Source: Piscicola geometra
Taxonomy: Eukaryota > Annelida > Clitellata > Hirudinida > Piscicolidae
Reading direction: 5' to 3'
DNA length: 64,000 bases
Assembly: GCA_943735955.1 (NCBI GenBank)
Contig: OX030955.1
Location: 4,242,835-4,306,834 of the forward strand
In this document: in pieces, positions 1 to 10,344 of the stretch
Layout of the letters: the number at the start of each line of letters is the position of its first letter
Numbering within the stretch: the first letter of the stretch is position 1
Made by a program: the position numbers and the translations under genes
The notes under the pieces: model-generated
What the model saw: only the letters and a program-made list of their open reading frames with translations
Told to the model about the DNA's origin: nothing
Databases searched by the model: none

Positions 1-245
1 GAGCTTACTGCTCGACGTTGCAACCTTCTTTTATACACCTTATCATACCTCTTCACTTCAACAAAGATAAAACTTCGAATTGTTCTCTGATAACTTTATC
101 TGATTAGCTTCGCTTTATCTGATTTTTCAGCTGAATACTTTTTCATATGAAACAATATCAAACCTATATCAATATAAATTCTAATTGTGCTCTGATATAT
201 TATCTGATTAGCTCCTTTTTATCTGAGTTAAATAAGATAGATTGA
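1..245 (-). promoter_or_regulatory. Promoter of a protease gene lying left of the window
   Basis: This matches the promoter DNA upstream of the protease start codons at 24601 and 49428. On the minus strand a TATAAAA box lies at 29-35. Upstream of it about eight WGATAR or YTATCW (GATA-factor) sites occur within 245 bases. The gene itself would start just outside the window. Confidence 0.75.
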
Positions 246-360
246 TTGATGGCCATTATGAGAAAATATTTTTGTTCTATGGCATATTAAAAAAACTCAT
301 AACCCCCTCCTCCCTCCAAATTTGTGACATGTTAGTTTTATAATAAAAATAATTTTCGTT

Positions 361-1025
361 TTTGTATAGCGCCCGGGCACGCAACTGAAGCGCTCTCGTT
401 ACGTCAGTGTTTCCCAACCTTTTTCAGTGTTGGCCTCCCTAAAAAAGTCCTAATGGTAACTTGGCCTCCCCAAATCCCGTCGTCAATAATTGAGAAAAAA
501 AATCTATTTGTTAAAACAATTTTTATTCAGAAAGATTTAATTAAAATTAGCATTGTTCATAATAATAAGGTTTATGTTAAGTTTTTTAAATTATAAAATG
601 TTATTAATAATAATAATTGCCGTTTTTGTATGCAATAAAGAAATAAAAATAATTATTGTAGTAATGTTATTAAAAGCAAAGCAAAGAGTAGCATGGAGTA
701 ATTATTATGAGTGATAAGCTAAGTTAAAATAATGAGTTTTCAGTTTGGCTTTGAAAGTCAAAAATTGGTTGATGTTGCGAAGTGCAGGTGGAAGGGCATT
801 CCAAGTTGTTGGAGCTCCGTGACGGAATGCTCTTTTTGAGATGTTGTTTGTAGTGGATTCTTGGTTGAGGAGAAGAGTTAAACACAAACGCAGTTGTTTG
901 TTTGATGTTTTGTTGGTTATGAGTTTGCTGAAATATGAAGGTGTTTAAGCTTGTAGAATTTTGAATGTAGTGATAGCTTTTTTGAAGAATATTCGAAAAT
1001 CTATAGGAAGCCAGGAAGTTTTATA
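361..1025 (-). mobile_element. 3' end of a CR1/L2-like LINE (family a)
   Basis: Read on the minus strand, 705-1025 encodes a decayed reverse-transcriptase C-terminus with the blocks LPIDFRIFFK, PSYFSKLI, APTTWNALPPALRN and FKAKLKTHYFN. Such blocks are typical of the tail of CR1/L2-type ORF2. The 3' UTR follows, ending in a conserved tail with a TTGCGTGCCCGGGCGC core near 370-385. There is an in-frame stop in the upstream part, and a hAT end (406-628) interrupts the 3' UTR. Confidence 0.7.
406..628. mobile_element. Fragment of a hAT-Charlie-like DNA transposon
   Basis: It starts with CAGTGTTTCCCAACC, close to the well-known hAT-Charlie terminal inverted repeat. It interrupts the LINE 3' UTR, which is continuous at 10390. 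No matching inverted end is visible, so this is a fragment with an approximate right boundary. Copies lie at 25019 and 50189, but none interrupts the LINE end at 10345 or 34959. Confidence 0.55.
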
Positions 1026-1071
1026 AGATTATCATTTATAATTATTCTTTATAATATGATCTCTATGTTCT

Positions 1072-1257
1072 GTTTGATGTATATCTACTGTTTTGTGAGA
1101 TGAAGGCCTGATGGCGATCCAGAGAAAATATTTTGCTATTATGGCATAGCGGAAAACCCTTACCCCACCCCCCGCCACCAAAAAAACTTTTCGATTTTCG
1201 AAAAATTGCGAAAGTCTTCGAATTTACTCAGTCTCAGCCCCTCCTGGTCGCGCCAAT
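1072..1257. repeat. Dispersed repeat R (SINE-like), abutting the ABCA exon
   Basis: This repeat is recognised by GAAGGCCTGATGGC, then an ATTTTGCT..TATGGCAT block, a C-rich block and an end of the form TGGTCGCGCCA. The same repeat occurs near 6310, 10820, 31020, 35434, 46890 and 50850. A box-B-like GGGTTCAAGCC on the minus strand of the 6310 copy hints at a tRNA-like origin, but this is weak. Its end lies about seven bases before the first ABCA codon. Confidence 0.55.
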
Positions 1258-1260
1258 GAG

Positions 1261-2225
1261 ATGTTTGTGATTCTGGACGAGCCTTCATCTGGCCTGGACC
1301 CAGAGGCGCGCAGGCAGTTGTGGTCGATGCTGAAGGAGCAGAAGAAGGGTCGCACGATGATCCTCTCGACGCACTACATGGACGAGGCCGACTACCTGGG
1401 AGACCGCATCGCCATCATGGCAGACGGAAAACTCCATTGCTGCGGCAGTTACATGTTCCTCAAGAGGAAATACGGTTCGTTTCCTTCCAGTATGAAGTTC
1501 TAGGTTCTAAATGAGGAATCGGAAGTTGGTTTTTAATTTCAAAATTGTTGTTGAAACCATCACAGGCGTGGGATACCACATGACGCTGGTGAAGACGAGA
1601 GACTGTGATCCCAACAAGCTGGACGCCACCATCCGAAGTTTCATTCCCAGTGCTAAGCTGGAAAGCAATGCCGGAGCAGAGATGAGTTACGTCCTGCCGA
1701 AAGAAGATTCTTCCGTATTTGCAAACCTGTTCGGAGTCTTCGAGAATAATGCCTCAGAGCTCGGTGTCGCATCGTTTGGAGCCTCAGTCACCACCATCGA
1801 GGAAGTCTTCATCAAGTTAGCTCTCATCTGCATCTGCATCTATGTGCTACATCGTTGCAAGCCCGCTTGAATAATAGGCTAAGGGTTATCAACAATGCTG
1901 CTATTCATTTGAGGAAGCCTCTTTATCATTAATGTAGTTCTAAATGGTCATTAATTGACTTTTTTAGAGTCAAGGAGGAAAGTGAGTCTGAGGCAGCTTT
2001 GTTGTTGGAACAGAAGTTCAGCGGCCAGGATTTGACAGCGGAAAACAATCACGGAGAAAATGACCAGGCTCAAATAGGTCGTTTCAGTCTGTTGAAATAC
2101 TCATAATCAACTGAATAAAATGCAATTATTGGTTTTCCTCTTCTAGTGTCAGCCGACTACACGAAAGACCCCAGGCGCAAAAAAGGCTTGTTGCTGAGGC
2201 TGCATCAGCTGCATTGGATGCCTCA
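1261..2225 (+). pseudogene. Truncated ABCA transporter relic (copy 1)
   Basis: Four exons are recognisable: 1261-1474, 1566-1815, 1968-2077 and 2147 to about 2215. The first encodes the end of NBD1 with Walker [12 protein letters not shown] and the H-loop STHYMDEAD. The next two encode the linker between NBD1 and TMD2. The fourth exon breaks off after about 23 codons and joins DNA that lies downstream of the full-length copies (compare 20831-20850). This removes all of TMD2 and NBD2. Upstream, TMD1 and the Walker A part of NBD1 are missing too. No transport function is possible. The Ala/Glu-rich linker exon is intact. Confidence 0.9.
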
Positions 2226-2917
2226 ATTAAGTAGCTTAGTCTCTAACATCCACACCCACAAGCACGATAGGTCAAATGTGAAAGTGTCGCTTGTTTAGCA
2301 TATAAAAGTAATCTTCAAATTAGGTTGTTTTGAGAATAAAAGTTTATTTATTTCACAGATTTGATGAGTTTAATTGAAAATTTAAGTTTAATCGATTAAC
2401 GTCAACGGCTTTAAGTAATAGCCTTAATTTGAATTTAACTCATAATACTAGTAATAACTTATAATATTAGTCTTTTTTAATCTATTTTAATTAAATTGTA
2501 TTTCAATCAAGTGCTGGTATATAAAATAATATTTGGAAAATAAAAATAATAAGCTATCAGTTGTAAAAGATATCAAATCCCTTAGACTCACATAGAGGAG
2601 TCAATTAAGATGCTTGCACTTCACTTAGGGGCTGATCTTTGCTGCAAATGACTGCTTCCACATACCACCACCTTTTAATCCTTCACGCGCGTGTCATATC
2701 ATTTCCTCCGCCTGACAACCTCTCAAAAAAGTATGATGAAACTCCCTTTTTGAAAGTGCATTTATTGAATTATTATTGAAATAACATTTAAAATAATAAA
2801 GCTAAAAACTAAGAAAAATCAAATGTACTTTGCAATGTACTTCAAACATTTTAAAGATTCCTGTTTTTTTAATAAAGTTTTATTCAAGAAATTAACATCT
2901 GAAGGTTGAAGCAAAAG
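2226..2917. other. Intergenic DNA homologous to the 3' flank of full ABCA copies
   Basis: This is AT-rich sequence matching 20847-21540, 45460-46160 and 56850-57560. It is the normal downstream flank of the ABCA gene, brought next to exon 4 by the deletion. I see no gene in it. Confidence 0.7.
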
Positions 2918-2925
2918 GAGTCAAA

Positions 2926-3703
2926 TAGAGACTGGCCGAAATTCGGTTCGGTTTCGGCGCCGAAATTGCCAATTTTCTTAGTTTCGGCAATTTTTCGGTT
3001 TCGGCCGAATCTAATTTTACAATTTCGGCAATTTTACGGTTTCGGCCGAAAATAATTTTGTAATTTTGGCTCAATTTCGGTTTTGGCCGAAATGGATCTC
3101 ATATTTACCGAAAAACCGAAATTTTATTTATTTATGTAGTTTATCTGTTATTGTCAATAGTAAGTGTTTGTATATCCTCAATCGAACTCGAATTATTAAG
3201 TTTGGGTTAGATTCTCATCTCTATTAGATATCTTTTAGATATCGTGGTTAATTGATTTATTGGTGACATAAGACTAATTGTTCGAATAACATATACAAGC
3301 ATGTGGAATTCTAGATATCCCTTCTTTGAAAAACACTATATATAAGTCGAAAGAACGAGAAGATTTGGCTTCGATTAATTAATTCAAAAATAAATTGTGA
3401 AAATGTCGTTGAATCCTATTAGGAAGTTTTTTTTACAAAATGTCAGTCTGACCAAAGCAAAGCCTGTCAACAACAACAAATTTTTGTTGTTGAAAAACAT
3501 TTTCTTTTTTGGCTTAAAATATAGGCTTGTTTGGATTTACTTATTAAACTGGCATTGTCATCGTTAAATACTATTTTTTCATTTTTAATAAAAGTTTGAA
3601 AAAATTTCGGTTTCGGCTTCGGTTTCGGCCGAAAATCTGATTACAATTTCGGTTTAATTTCGGTTTCGGCCGAAATAAAAATATCTGTTTCAGTCGGTCT
3701 CTA
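2926..3703. mobile_element. Non-autonomous hAT element with TTTCGGCCGAAA repeats
   Basis: It is flanked by an 8-bp target duplication with one mismatch, GAGTCAAA (2918-2925) and GAGCCAAA (3704-3711). The site is uninterrupted at 46153 and 57555. Its ends are inverted repeats, TAGAGACTGGCCGAAA and TAGAGACCGACTGAAA, which match at 14 of 16 positions. Both ends carry clusters of TTTCGG/CCGAAA repeats. The middle holds only a short frame starting near 3404 and no recognisable transposase, so it needs a transposase from elsewhere. The TIR start and 8-bp duplication fit the hAT superfamily. Confidence 0.88.
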
Positions 3704-4368
3704 GAGCCAAAGATGTGAGTGTTTATTCTGCTAGTTCAGAATATTCAAAACGAACTCTGATATAAAATCACAAACTGATTCAAAATACACACACTAATTA
3801 ATCTTTTCAAATTTCTTTTAAACCATTTCCATTTGCTAATTTAAGCAGTTTTATACCAAGATTCGTGTTAAGTTGATTGTCTTCAAGAACGATAAATTGC
3901 TTTCTTAGCCACTTTTTTCCAGCACGAGAAATATTTTTTAAATTTTCTTTAACAAGTTTTTATATGAAGCTTTACTGTAACAGTCAGCAGCTCCGCTTCA
4001 TCCTCGTACATTTTTCAGTGTTAATTGCTTCCAAAAAGAATGGGAACATGTCATATCGTTTTCACCCCATTTCGATGATCTCCTTCACTTTATCTATCTA
4101 ATCGAATCTAAATATTTTGATATCACTGAAAAGAAACATAGTTTTTAAAATTTATAACATAAAAATAATTTATTTCAGATTTACATAATCAGTGAATTGT
4201 TTCGACATAGCGAATGTCAGGGGCGCAACCAGCAAAAAATGCTGAAGGAAGCTCAAATTTCGTAAAAAGAATTCAATTGTTTTATGATTCCTTACTGCAT
4301 CACCTTGTTTACCCAGGCCATCCCCTTGTTCAGTCATCAAATGATAATCTCATAAAACTTCACATGCT

Positions 4369-5332
4369 TCTTATAGATTTTCGAATATCCTTCAAAAGAG
4401 CCTTCTGCACGTCGCTCCAACAACTTTGAATGCCCTTCCACCTGCACGTCTCTACATCAACCAATTTTCGAATTTCAAAGCTAAACTGAAAACTCATTAT
4501 TTTAAATTAGCTTTACACTCATAATAATTACTCCACGCTACTCTTTGCTTTCCTTTTTATAACATTTTTATAACATTTCTTTATTGCATTACGACGTAGC
4601 ATGAGCGCTTCACATCAGTGTTATTTTCGTTTCATAAAATAATTATAGTTTTTATTTCAGTTTCGTTTTGGAATTAATTATAGTTTTTATTTTCGTTTTC
4701 ATTTTGAAATAATTAAGGTTTTCATTTTTGTTTTCGTTTTGAAAATAATTATAGTTTTTATTTTAGTTTCAGTTTTGAAAATAATTATAGTTTTTATTTT
4801 CATTATAGTTTTTTTTATATCTAAAAAAATTTATTGATCATAAAATGAAATGGTAAAATAGAACATTATATTAACAACAAATGATTTTTAAAAATTAACA
4901 GTCAATTGAAATATTATAAAAATTGATTACGTAAATTATTGATTGTTAACAAATTTGAAATATAACAACAAATCTATGATTAAAATGAATGATAATTTAA
5001 TTGACAAAGCGAAACGGCAATAAAATAAAATTTTATAAATGGCGCTACTTTCATAAAGCCCAAAGATAATGTTTATAACAAACATATATTTTTTATAAAA
5101 GTTATTCATTTGCATATTATGGCATATCATAAAAATTTATTTAATTTTCGTTTTGGAAATAATTATAGTTTTTATTTTTGTTTTCGTTTTGAAAATAATT
5201 ATAGTTTTTATTTTCGTTTTCGTGGAATGATTATTCAGAATTATCGTTTTCGTTTTCGTTACGAAAATAACACTGCTTCACATGCGTGCCCAGGTGCTAT
5301 ACAGAAACGACAATTATTATTATTATTATTAG
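4369..5332 (+). mobile_element. LINE family a 3' end, split by a hAT element
   Basis: On the plus strand this is a relic of the LINE end seen reversed at 361-1025. It keeps APTT-NALPP-like and FKAKLKTHYFK-like blocks and a 3' UTR to 4615. After the hAT insertion it resumes at 5276 with the GCGTGCCCAGG tail and ends in a TTA-rich stretch. It has an internal deletion and frameshifts. Confidence 0.65.
4616..5275. mobile_element. Non-autonomous hAT element nested in a LINE
   Basis: It has a perfect 8-bp target duplication, CTTCACAT (4608-4615 and 5276-5283), and a perfect 15-bp terminal inverted repeat, CAGTGTTATTTTCGT. The CAGTG start and 8-bp duplication identify the hAT superfamily. The interior is very AT-rich. 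Subterminal copies of a TTTTCGTTTTGAAAATAATT motif lie on both arms. No transposase is present. It is younger than the LINE end it splits. Confidence 0.92.
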
Positions 5333-5527
5333 AATTATATCACACTTCTCACTCATGTTGCGTTTTCGCAACATTTTTCCTCATTAAAACTTATGAGATA
5401 ATTGTTTTTAATTTTGTTTAAGATATTATTATAACCATATTATGCAAGTCTAAATGTAAATTTCACGGTAAAACATTTTTTCTGGTAGCAGCGTTAAATG
5501 GGCTAAATCAAAACTACCAATAAAATA

Positions 5528-5706
5528 ATTTGTATTTATAATGCGCTAAGGCACGCAACTGAGGCGCCAATCACACGACATACGTCGTAAAACACCGCAT
5601 CATATACACTAGGTATATGATAGCTCACGGTTGGCTCAACAGGGATTGGAGCTGGCGACCTTTAAGTTGCAGGTCCAATGACTTACCATCTAAGCCAACC
5701 CGCTTG
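5528..5706 (-). mobile_element. tRNA-derived SINE with a LINE-like tail
   Basis: On the minus strand, 5700-5629 has a tRNA-like head with an A-box match TGGCTTAGATGG and a box-B-like GCTCCAATCCC. Its anticodon and T stems are degenerate, so it is not a working tRNA. After a short body the 3' part (about 5590-5528) matches the tail of LINE family a, with TTACGACGTA and CAGTTGCGTGCC. A head from a tRNA and a tail from a LINE is the usual SINE design. Confidence 0.68.
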
Positions 5707-5910
5707 CAAAATCATAACTAATAAAGAGTTTATTAATCATATAAAAAAAACTACAAACTAAGTTGCATAGTATTCTTAGGGTTACGTAAAAAAGTAAAAA
5801 AAATAAGTTTGATATGAGATCCTAAACAGTCCATACTTTTAAAAAATATTTAGTTTTGATCAGTTTGTGAAAATCTTTTCACCATTTCATTCACCTGAAG
5901 AATGCACTTC

Positions 5911-6240
5911 TTAGTTGTCTTGGTAGCAGATATTCTCTAACAAACTTTGTAAACGACAAGCAGACATGGAGTTCCTAAAATGAATTTTAATAAGATGAGG
6001 TTTTAAAAATGCTTTTTCTGCATCTGATGGCGTGACTGGCAGAGTATGAAGACATCGAGCATATAGTGCAACTCGGGCTGAAGGCTTGTGGCACAAAAGA
6101 GTTCTTCCAGTTCGATACATGCAATGAGATCAGACTGATCCGCACGTAAACTTGTTGATGTGATTTTGAGCTGTCTTTGCACAGTTTCAGCATCCTTTCC
6201 ATGAAGATTGCAGATTTCCGAAAAGCTCAGAAGTTATTTT
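5911..6240 (-). pseudogene. hAT transposase C-terminal relic
   Basis: The minus strand encodes LHTLPVTPSDAEKAF followed by LIKIHFRNSMSACRLQSL. This matches the hAT dimerisation domain pattern (LPVT..AER.FS...LIK...R..M...RL..L). Upstream, 6110-6200 reads as transposase-like sequence in another frame, so at least one frameshift separates the parts. The N-terminal and catalytic regions are not seen. It is a dead fragment and could derive from an autonomous relative of the nearby short hAT elements. Confidence 0.6.
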
Positions 6241-6309
6241 GCTCTTCTGCGTTGTTCTATATACCCTGTGTCATGGCGGAAAGAATGTAAATATGATAAT
6301 TGTAGTGAT

Positions 6310-6612
6310 ATAAAAGTTTAATTAAGGTCTAATGATGCTCTGTTTATACCCAAAATGTGTGACATGTTTGTGTTATTATAGTGGCATCTTTATGGTCTGT
6401 GTTGATGTTTATCTACTGTTTCGTGAGATGAAGGCCTGATGGCCATCCAGAGAAAATATTTTGCTCTTATGGCATGTCAAAATCCCATTACCCGCCCCAC
6501 CCCACCAAAAATAAACTCATCGATTATCAAAAAATTTCGAGACCCATTCGAATTTGCCTAGGGGAGGCTTGAACCCACCCTCAGCCGGCCACTGGTTGCG
6601 CCACTGCTTAAG
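6310..6612. repeat. Dispersed repeat R copy
   Basis: This is the fullest copy of repeat R in this unit and runs from GTCTAATGATGCTCTG to TTGCGCCACTG. It lies in the 3' flank of protease A. The minus strand contains GGGTTCAAGCC, resembling a pol III box B. Confidence 0.5.
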
Positions 6613-6990
6613 GTAAGTCTGTAGTCGAAGCTGGATTTACCACTTCACAAGTCTGAGTTGCTAATAGTGGTGCGCCAGGAATCAATTGGACACATCTATT
6701 TGATCAGTCTCAAAAGCTCTGTAGAATATATTTTGCCACTTATAATACATTTAGAAAGGATACTTTTATTTTAAAAGATATTCATACGCTTTTATTGGTT
6801 ATAGTATTGTTAGTGACAGACGTTGAAGTTTGAAGTACTTTGAATTCCGATTTCAAATATTTATTAATCAAAAAACTAGACAAATTAATTTTTTTATAAA
6901 TATCTTTCAATTAAAATACTATTTAGGAACTATAAGTTTTTAAAATCATAATTATCACAATTCGTTCTATTTTAAGAATTATAGGATTTG

Positions 6991-9617
6991 TTAATCAATG
7001 ATGTGTTTGGCGATGAAGTCCTTGAAGTAGGAGACTCTGGTGTACCCTGAAGGATAATTGGTATTGCAGGTGTCTCCAGAAACTGTGCACCAAGAAGCAA
7101 ATCCAGCCAAGACCCTGTGTCCCTTGTAAATGCAAGTCATTGGACTACCAGTGTCTCCCTGAAAGATGTTGTTTGGTTGGATAAATTTATTCACTTGAAG
7201 TAAATGAAAAGTTATAAACTACATTTTATAATGAAAAGACATCTTGTAAAAATAATTATTTTTATATTTGCTGTTCAATGCTTTTTTTTAATAAATTGCT
7301 TGAAGGAAAAAAAGTCAGGATACAAATCTAAAATTTAAGACTAACACCGCTAAATCCATAGTTGGGCTCAAGGGCGCATATGTGGCCTGGGTAAACATCG
7401 GCATCTGTCTTTTCAGCGCATTCTTGGTTCGAAATAATTTTTATATAAACTTTCTGTAGCACGGTTGATTGCTCAGCAGAGTGGGCTGCGAGAGATTATA
7501 AGTTGATGAAGTATAAACAAATCTCAACAAATTAACTTGAACTTAACACGTTAAATTATTAGAAAATTAATGAAATATTAAATAATTTTACTTGTTCCCC
7601 ATCCACTGAGGTGACAACGTTCTCCAGCAAAGGTAAGGTTTGGGTCGTCATTCCAGTGGATTGGCTGAATGGTGGAAGTGAACTTGACAGGCTTCTCGAA
7701 GGTCAGAATAGCGATATCATTAGAGTAAGTTGCTTGGCCATTGTTGTATTTGGGATGCTGTGAAATAGAAAGTAATAAAAAAATTAAAGATTATTTTTTC
7801 TTAAATTTTAATTTTTAAAATTTAATTTAATTATTTTAAAATATCGAAAAGACATCTCTCGACGATAAGCCATATAAAACTCGGTGAATAGAAGGCCTAC
7901 CATGACATATTTGCTGATGTTGACTATTTGAGTATCTTTCTGAACCAGAGTGCTGTGTTGACCAGCAATTACTCTGAAAGCACTGGCAGGACTGTTGTAG
8001 ATATAAAAAGAGTCTTTAAAGGAGGAAATAATTAATTATCAAACATCTCGTAATTATGAATTAGTTTTAAATTAATATAACTAAAATTTCACATTTGGTA
8101 TAAATAAATTGAAATTTTGAGCGATCATATTTAGGAAAGTTTATATCGAACTCTTATAATCTTAGTTTTGAGAAGATTAATTTACTAACAATCTTTCTAC
8201 ACAATCTACGGTCGTGAAGGCTTGGCGCTTGTTGATGAGAACAGCACTACAAACGAATATGTAAGAGCTTCTTCTTTTTCTCTGCAGCATCAGCTGGTGA
8301 GGAAACTCGCCGATCTGAAGTTAAGGATTGTTTGTTCTAAGTGCGTTCAAACGTTAAATGAGTATTTAATAAATGAGGAGGTAGCCGATTAAAATCTTTA
8401 CCTTAGCCTCCACTCCATGAATGATGAATGGGTCTGTATTGAGCGATGGCTCCTCCAGAGGGGTGGCTGTGGGGATTGTGAACGCTCTATAATATTCTTA
8501 AAGTCGCTATTCAGTTATGAACATTTATATCTCATTTGATCTTTGGTTAGCAGCTACCATCTTGGCAGCCGCTTTAACCGTCTAAAGATTTTCTTAAATA
8601 GTTTTTCTTCTTATCCAATAATTTAGTTTTTTTAAACTTCAAATAATAATAATAATACTTTATATCTTTTCTTGTTTTTTGGTTTTTAAATTTATCTTGC
8701 TCTCGGGATTAAAATCTTTAACCAATAACTGTCTAACGGACTACAATAAAAACTTATTTTAAAAGGAAGAAGTGCCAAGGCCTCAAATTGAGCACCAATG
8801 CACAGCTTTCAAGCACCCACTGGCTACCTACTTCACAAGGCAAATGAGCTCTGCAGATGAAAGACAGACTGTCAAAACGAATCTTCCACACATGACTGTG
8901 TTTATTTCTATCATCTATTGAAAACTGGTCTAGCTTAATGTCTTTAAAATTGAATCCACTAAAATTTGAACTTATATTTTTTGATAAAAATGGTAAACTA
9001 ACTAAGGATCAATGGAATTTTTCCTCTCATACTATTGTTTCATCTAATTATAGTCGTAGCTTAGGATTTATTTCTGACTCAAAACTAACCTCATCAAACC
9101 AAATTCTATTTGTTACTAAATCTTGCTATTTTCATCTCAGACGTATTAGACAATTATTACCTTACTTAGATGACCCTTCTTTAAAGATGTTAGTTTCTGC
9201 ACTTTTTCTATCTCGAATTGACTATTGTAATTCACTCTATTATAATTTACCTGAAGGTACTTTAAAACCATTTTAATTATGCAGCTAGAATCGTTAGCCG
9301 TACTCCTATTTATCATCACATTATGCAGTTCCATATATTTGGAACTCATTACCTCCTTATTTAACTACTTCTAATTCATTATTTACTTTTCGCAAGGATC
9401 TGAAGACGTATCTGTTTAACAAATTCATTCTTTACGAGCGCTCTTGATTTTGAGGAAAGAGCGCTATAGAAATTGATTTGATTGATTGATTAACTGATTG
9501 ATTGATTTGAAAATTAACAGATTTCATAATTATTTTATCTTTAGAGAGTATGAATGTTAAAGCACCATTGCTGAGCTGGAGGAGGACAGCGAGGAAGACG
9601 ATGCAAAAGGACTTCAT
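6991..9617 (-). CDS. Secreted serine protease homolog A (catalytically dead, chymotrypsin-like S1)
   Basis: Seven exons on the minus strand: 9566-9617, 8402-8466, 8190-8314, 7901-7991, 7592-7757, 7346-7485 and 6991-7158. All have GT-AG borders and keep phase. They give an uninterrupted 268-residue protein with an 18-residue signal peptide (MKSFCIVFLAVLLQLSNA), a short propeptide and an S1 domain beginning IIHGVEAK. The fold is kept (SGWG, GHIC, CNTN, Cys61 and Cys77), and catalytic Asp125 is present in SNDIAIL. The catalytic His is Asp (TTVDC, residue 76). The catalytic Ser is Thr (GDTGSP, residue 216), and the Cys three residues before that motif is Ser. It therefore cannot work as a normal protease. 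An extracellular binding or decoy role is an inference. A LINE end sits in intron 1. Confidence 0.88.
8540..9504 (+). mobile_element. LINE family b copy in protease A intron 1
   Basis: It is flanked by ATTTGA (8534-8539 and 9505-9510); the homologous intron of protease C has a single ATTTGA. The 5' end, TCTTTGGTTAGCAGC, recurs in another copy (56650, reversed). From about 8938 it encodes a CR1/L2-like RT C-terminus (SRIDYCNSLYY block), with a deletion near 9276. It ends with GAGCGC...AGAGCGCTAT and a GATT repeat tail. 5' UTR joined directly to RT indicates an internal-deletion derivative. Confidence 0.82.
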
Positions 9618-9654
9618 CTTGAGAGTTCTGAGCTTACTGCTCGACGTTGCAACC

Positions 9655-9880
9655 TTTTTTTATACACCTTATCAAACCTCTTCACTTCAACACAGATAAA
9701 AATTCGAATTGTTCTCAGATATCATTATCTGATTAGCTTCGCTTTATCTGAATTTTCAGCTGAATACTTTTTCATATGAAACAATATCAAACCTATATCA
9801 ATATAAATTCTAATTTTTCTCTGATATATTATCTGATTAGCTCAATTTTATCTGAATTAAATAAGATAGATTGATTGAAT
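9655..9880 (-). promoter_or_regulatory. Protease A promoter with TATA box and GATA cluster
   Basis: On the minus strand a TATAAAA box (9657-9663) lies about 40 bases upstream of the start codon at 9617. Seven WGATAR sites lie within about 210 bases upstream (for example AGATAA near 9694 and TTATCT near 9724, 9744, 9830 and 9848). GATA factors commonly drive gut genes in arthropods and nematodes, so gut expression is a reasonable inference. Confidence 0.7.
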
Positions 9881-10344
9881 AATGGGTGCAGTTCATTTAT
9901 AAATGTTTACACTTTTCTTTTAATCAGATTCTCGACCTTTGAATTGCATTGTTCTTTAGAGAAACACAATATAAAATTATCGTGGCGACTTCGTGGCGTA
10001 AACCAGGACGAGCTTCAATCTTTGGTTAGCAGCTGCCATCTTCACAGCCGCTTAAACCATCCGATAAATTTACAGAATAAACCGTTTTGGGTATACTATT
10101 TAAAAATGTTGAAATCCTATGTTAAAAGGTTTAATGGTGCTCTGTTTTTCTCAAGAATTTGTGATATGTTAGTGGTATTTTAGTGGCATCTCCATGTTCT
10201 ATATTGATATATAAAATGTTTTGTGAGACAAAGGCCTGATGGCCATTATGAGAAAAATTTTTAGTTCTATGGCATATTAAAAAAACTCATTACCCCCCCC
10301 CCCCCCTCCCTCCAAATTTGTGACATGTTAGTTTTATGATAACA

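Noticed and set aside
3877..4429. Short open frames of 71-74 codons
   Set aside because: AT-rich, not conserved at 21696, 46317 or 57710 as the same protein, and overlapping repeat DNA.
5629..5700. Possible functional tRNA gene on the minus strand
   Set aside because: A-box is good, but the anticodon and T stems do not pair and the sequence continues into a LINE-like tail, so it is the head of a SINE.
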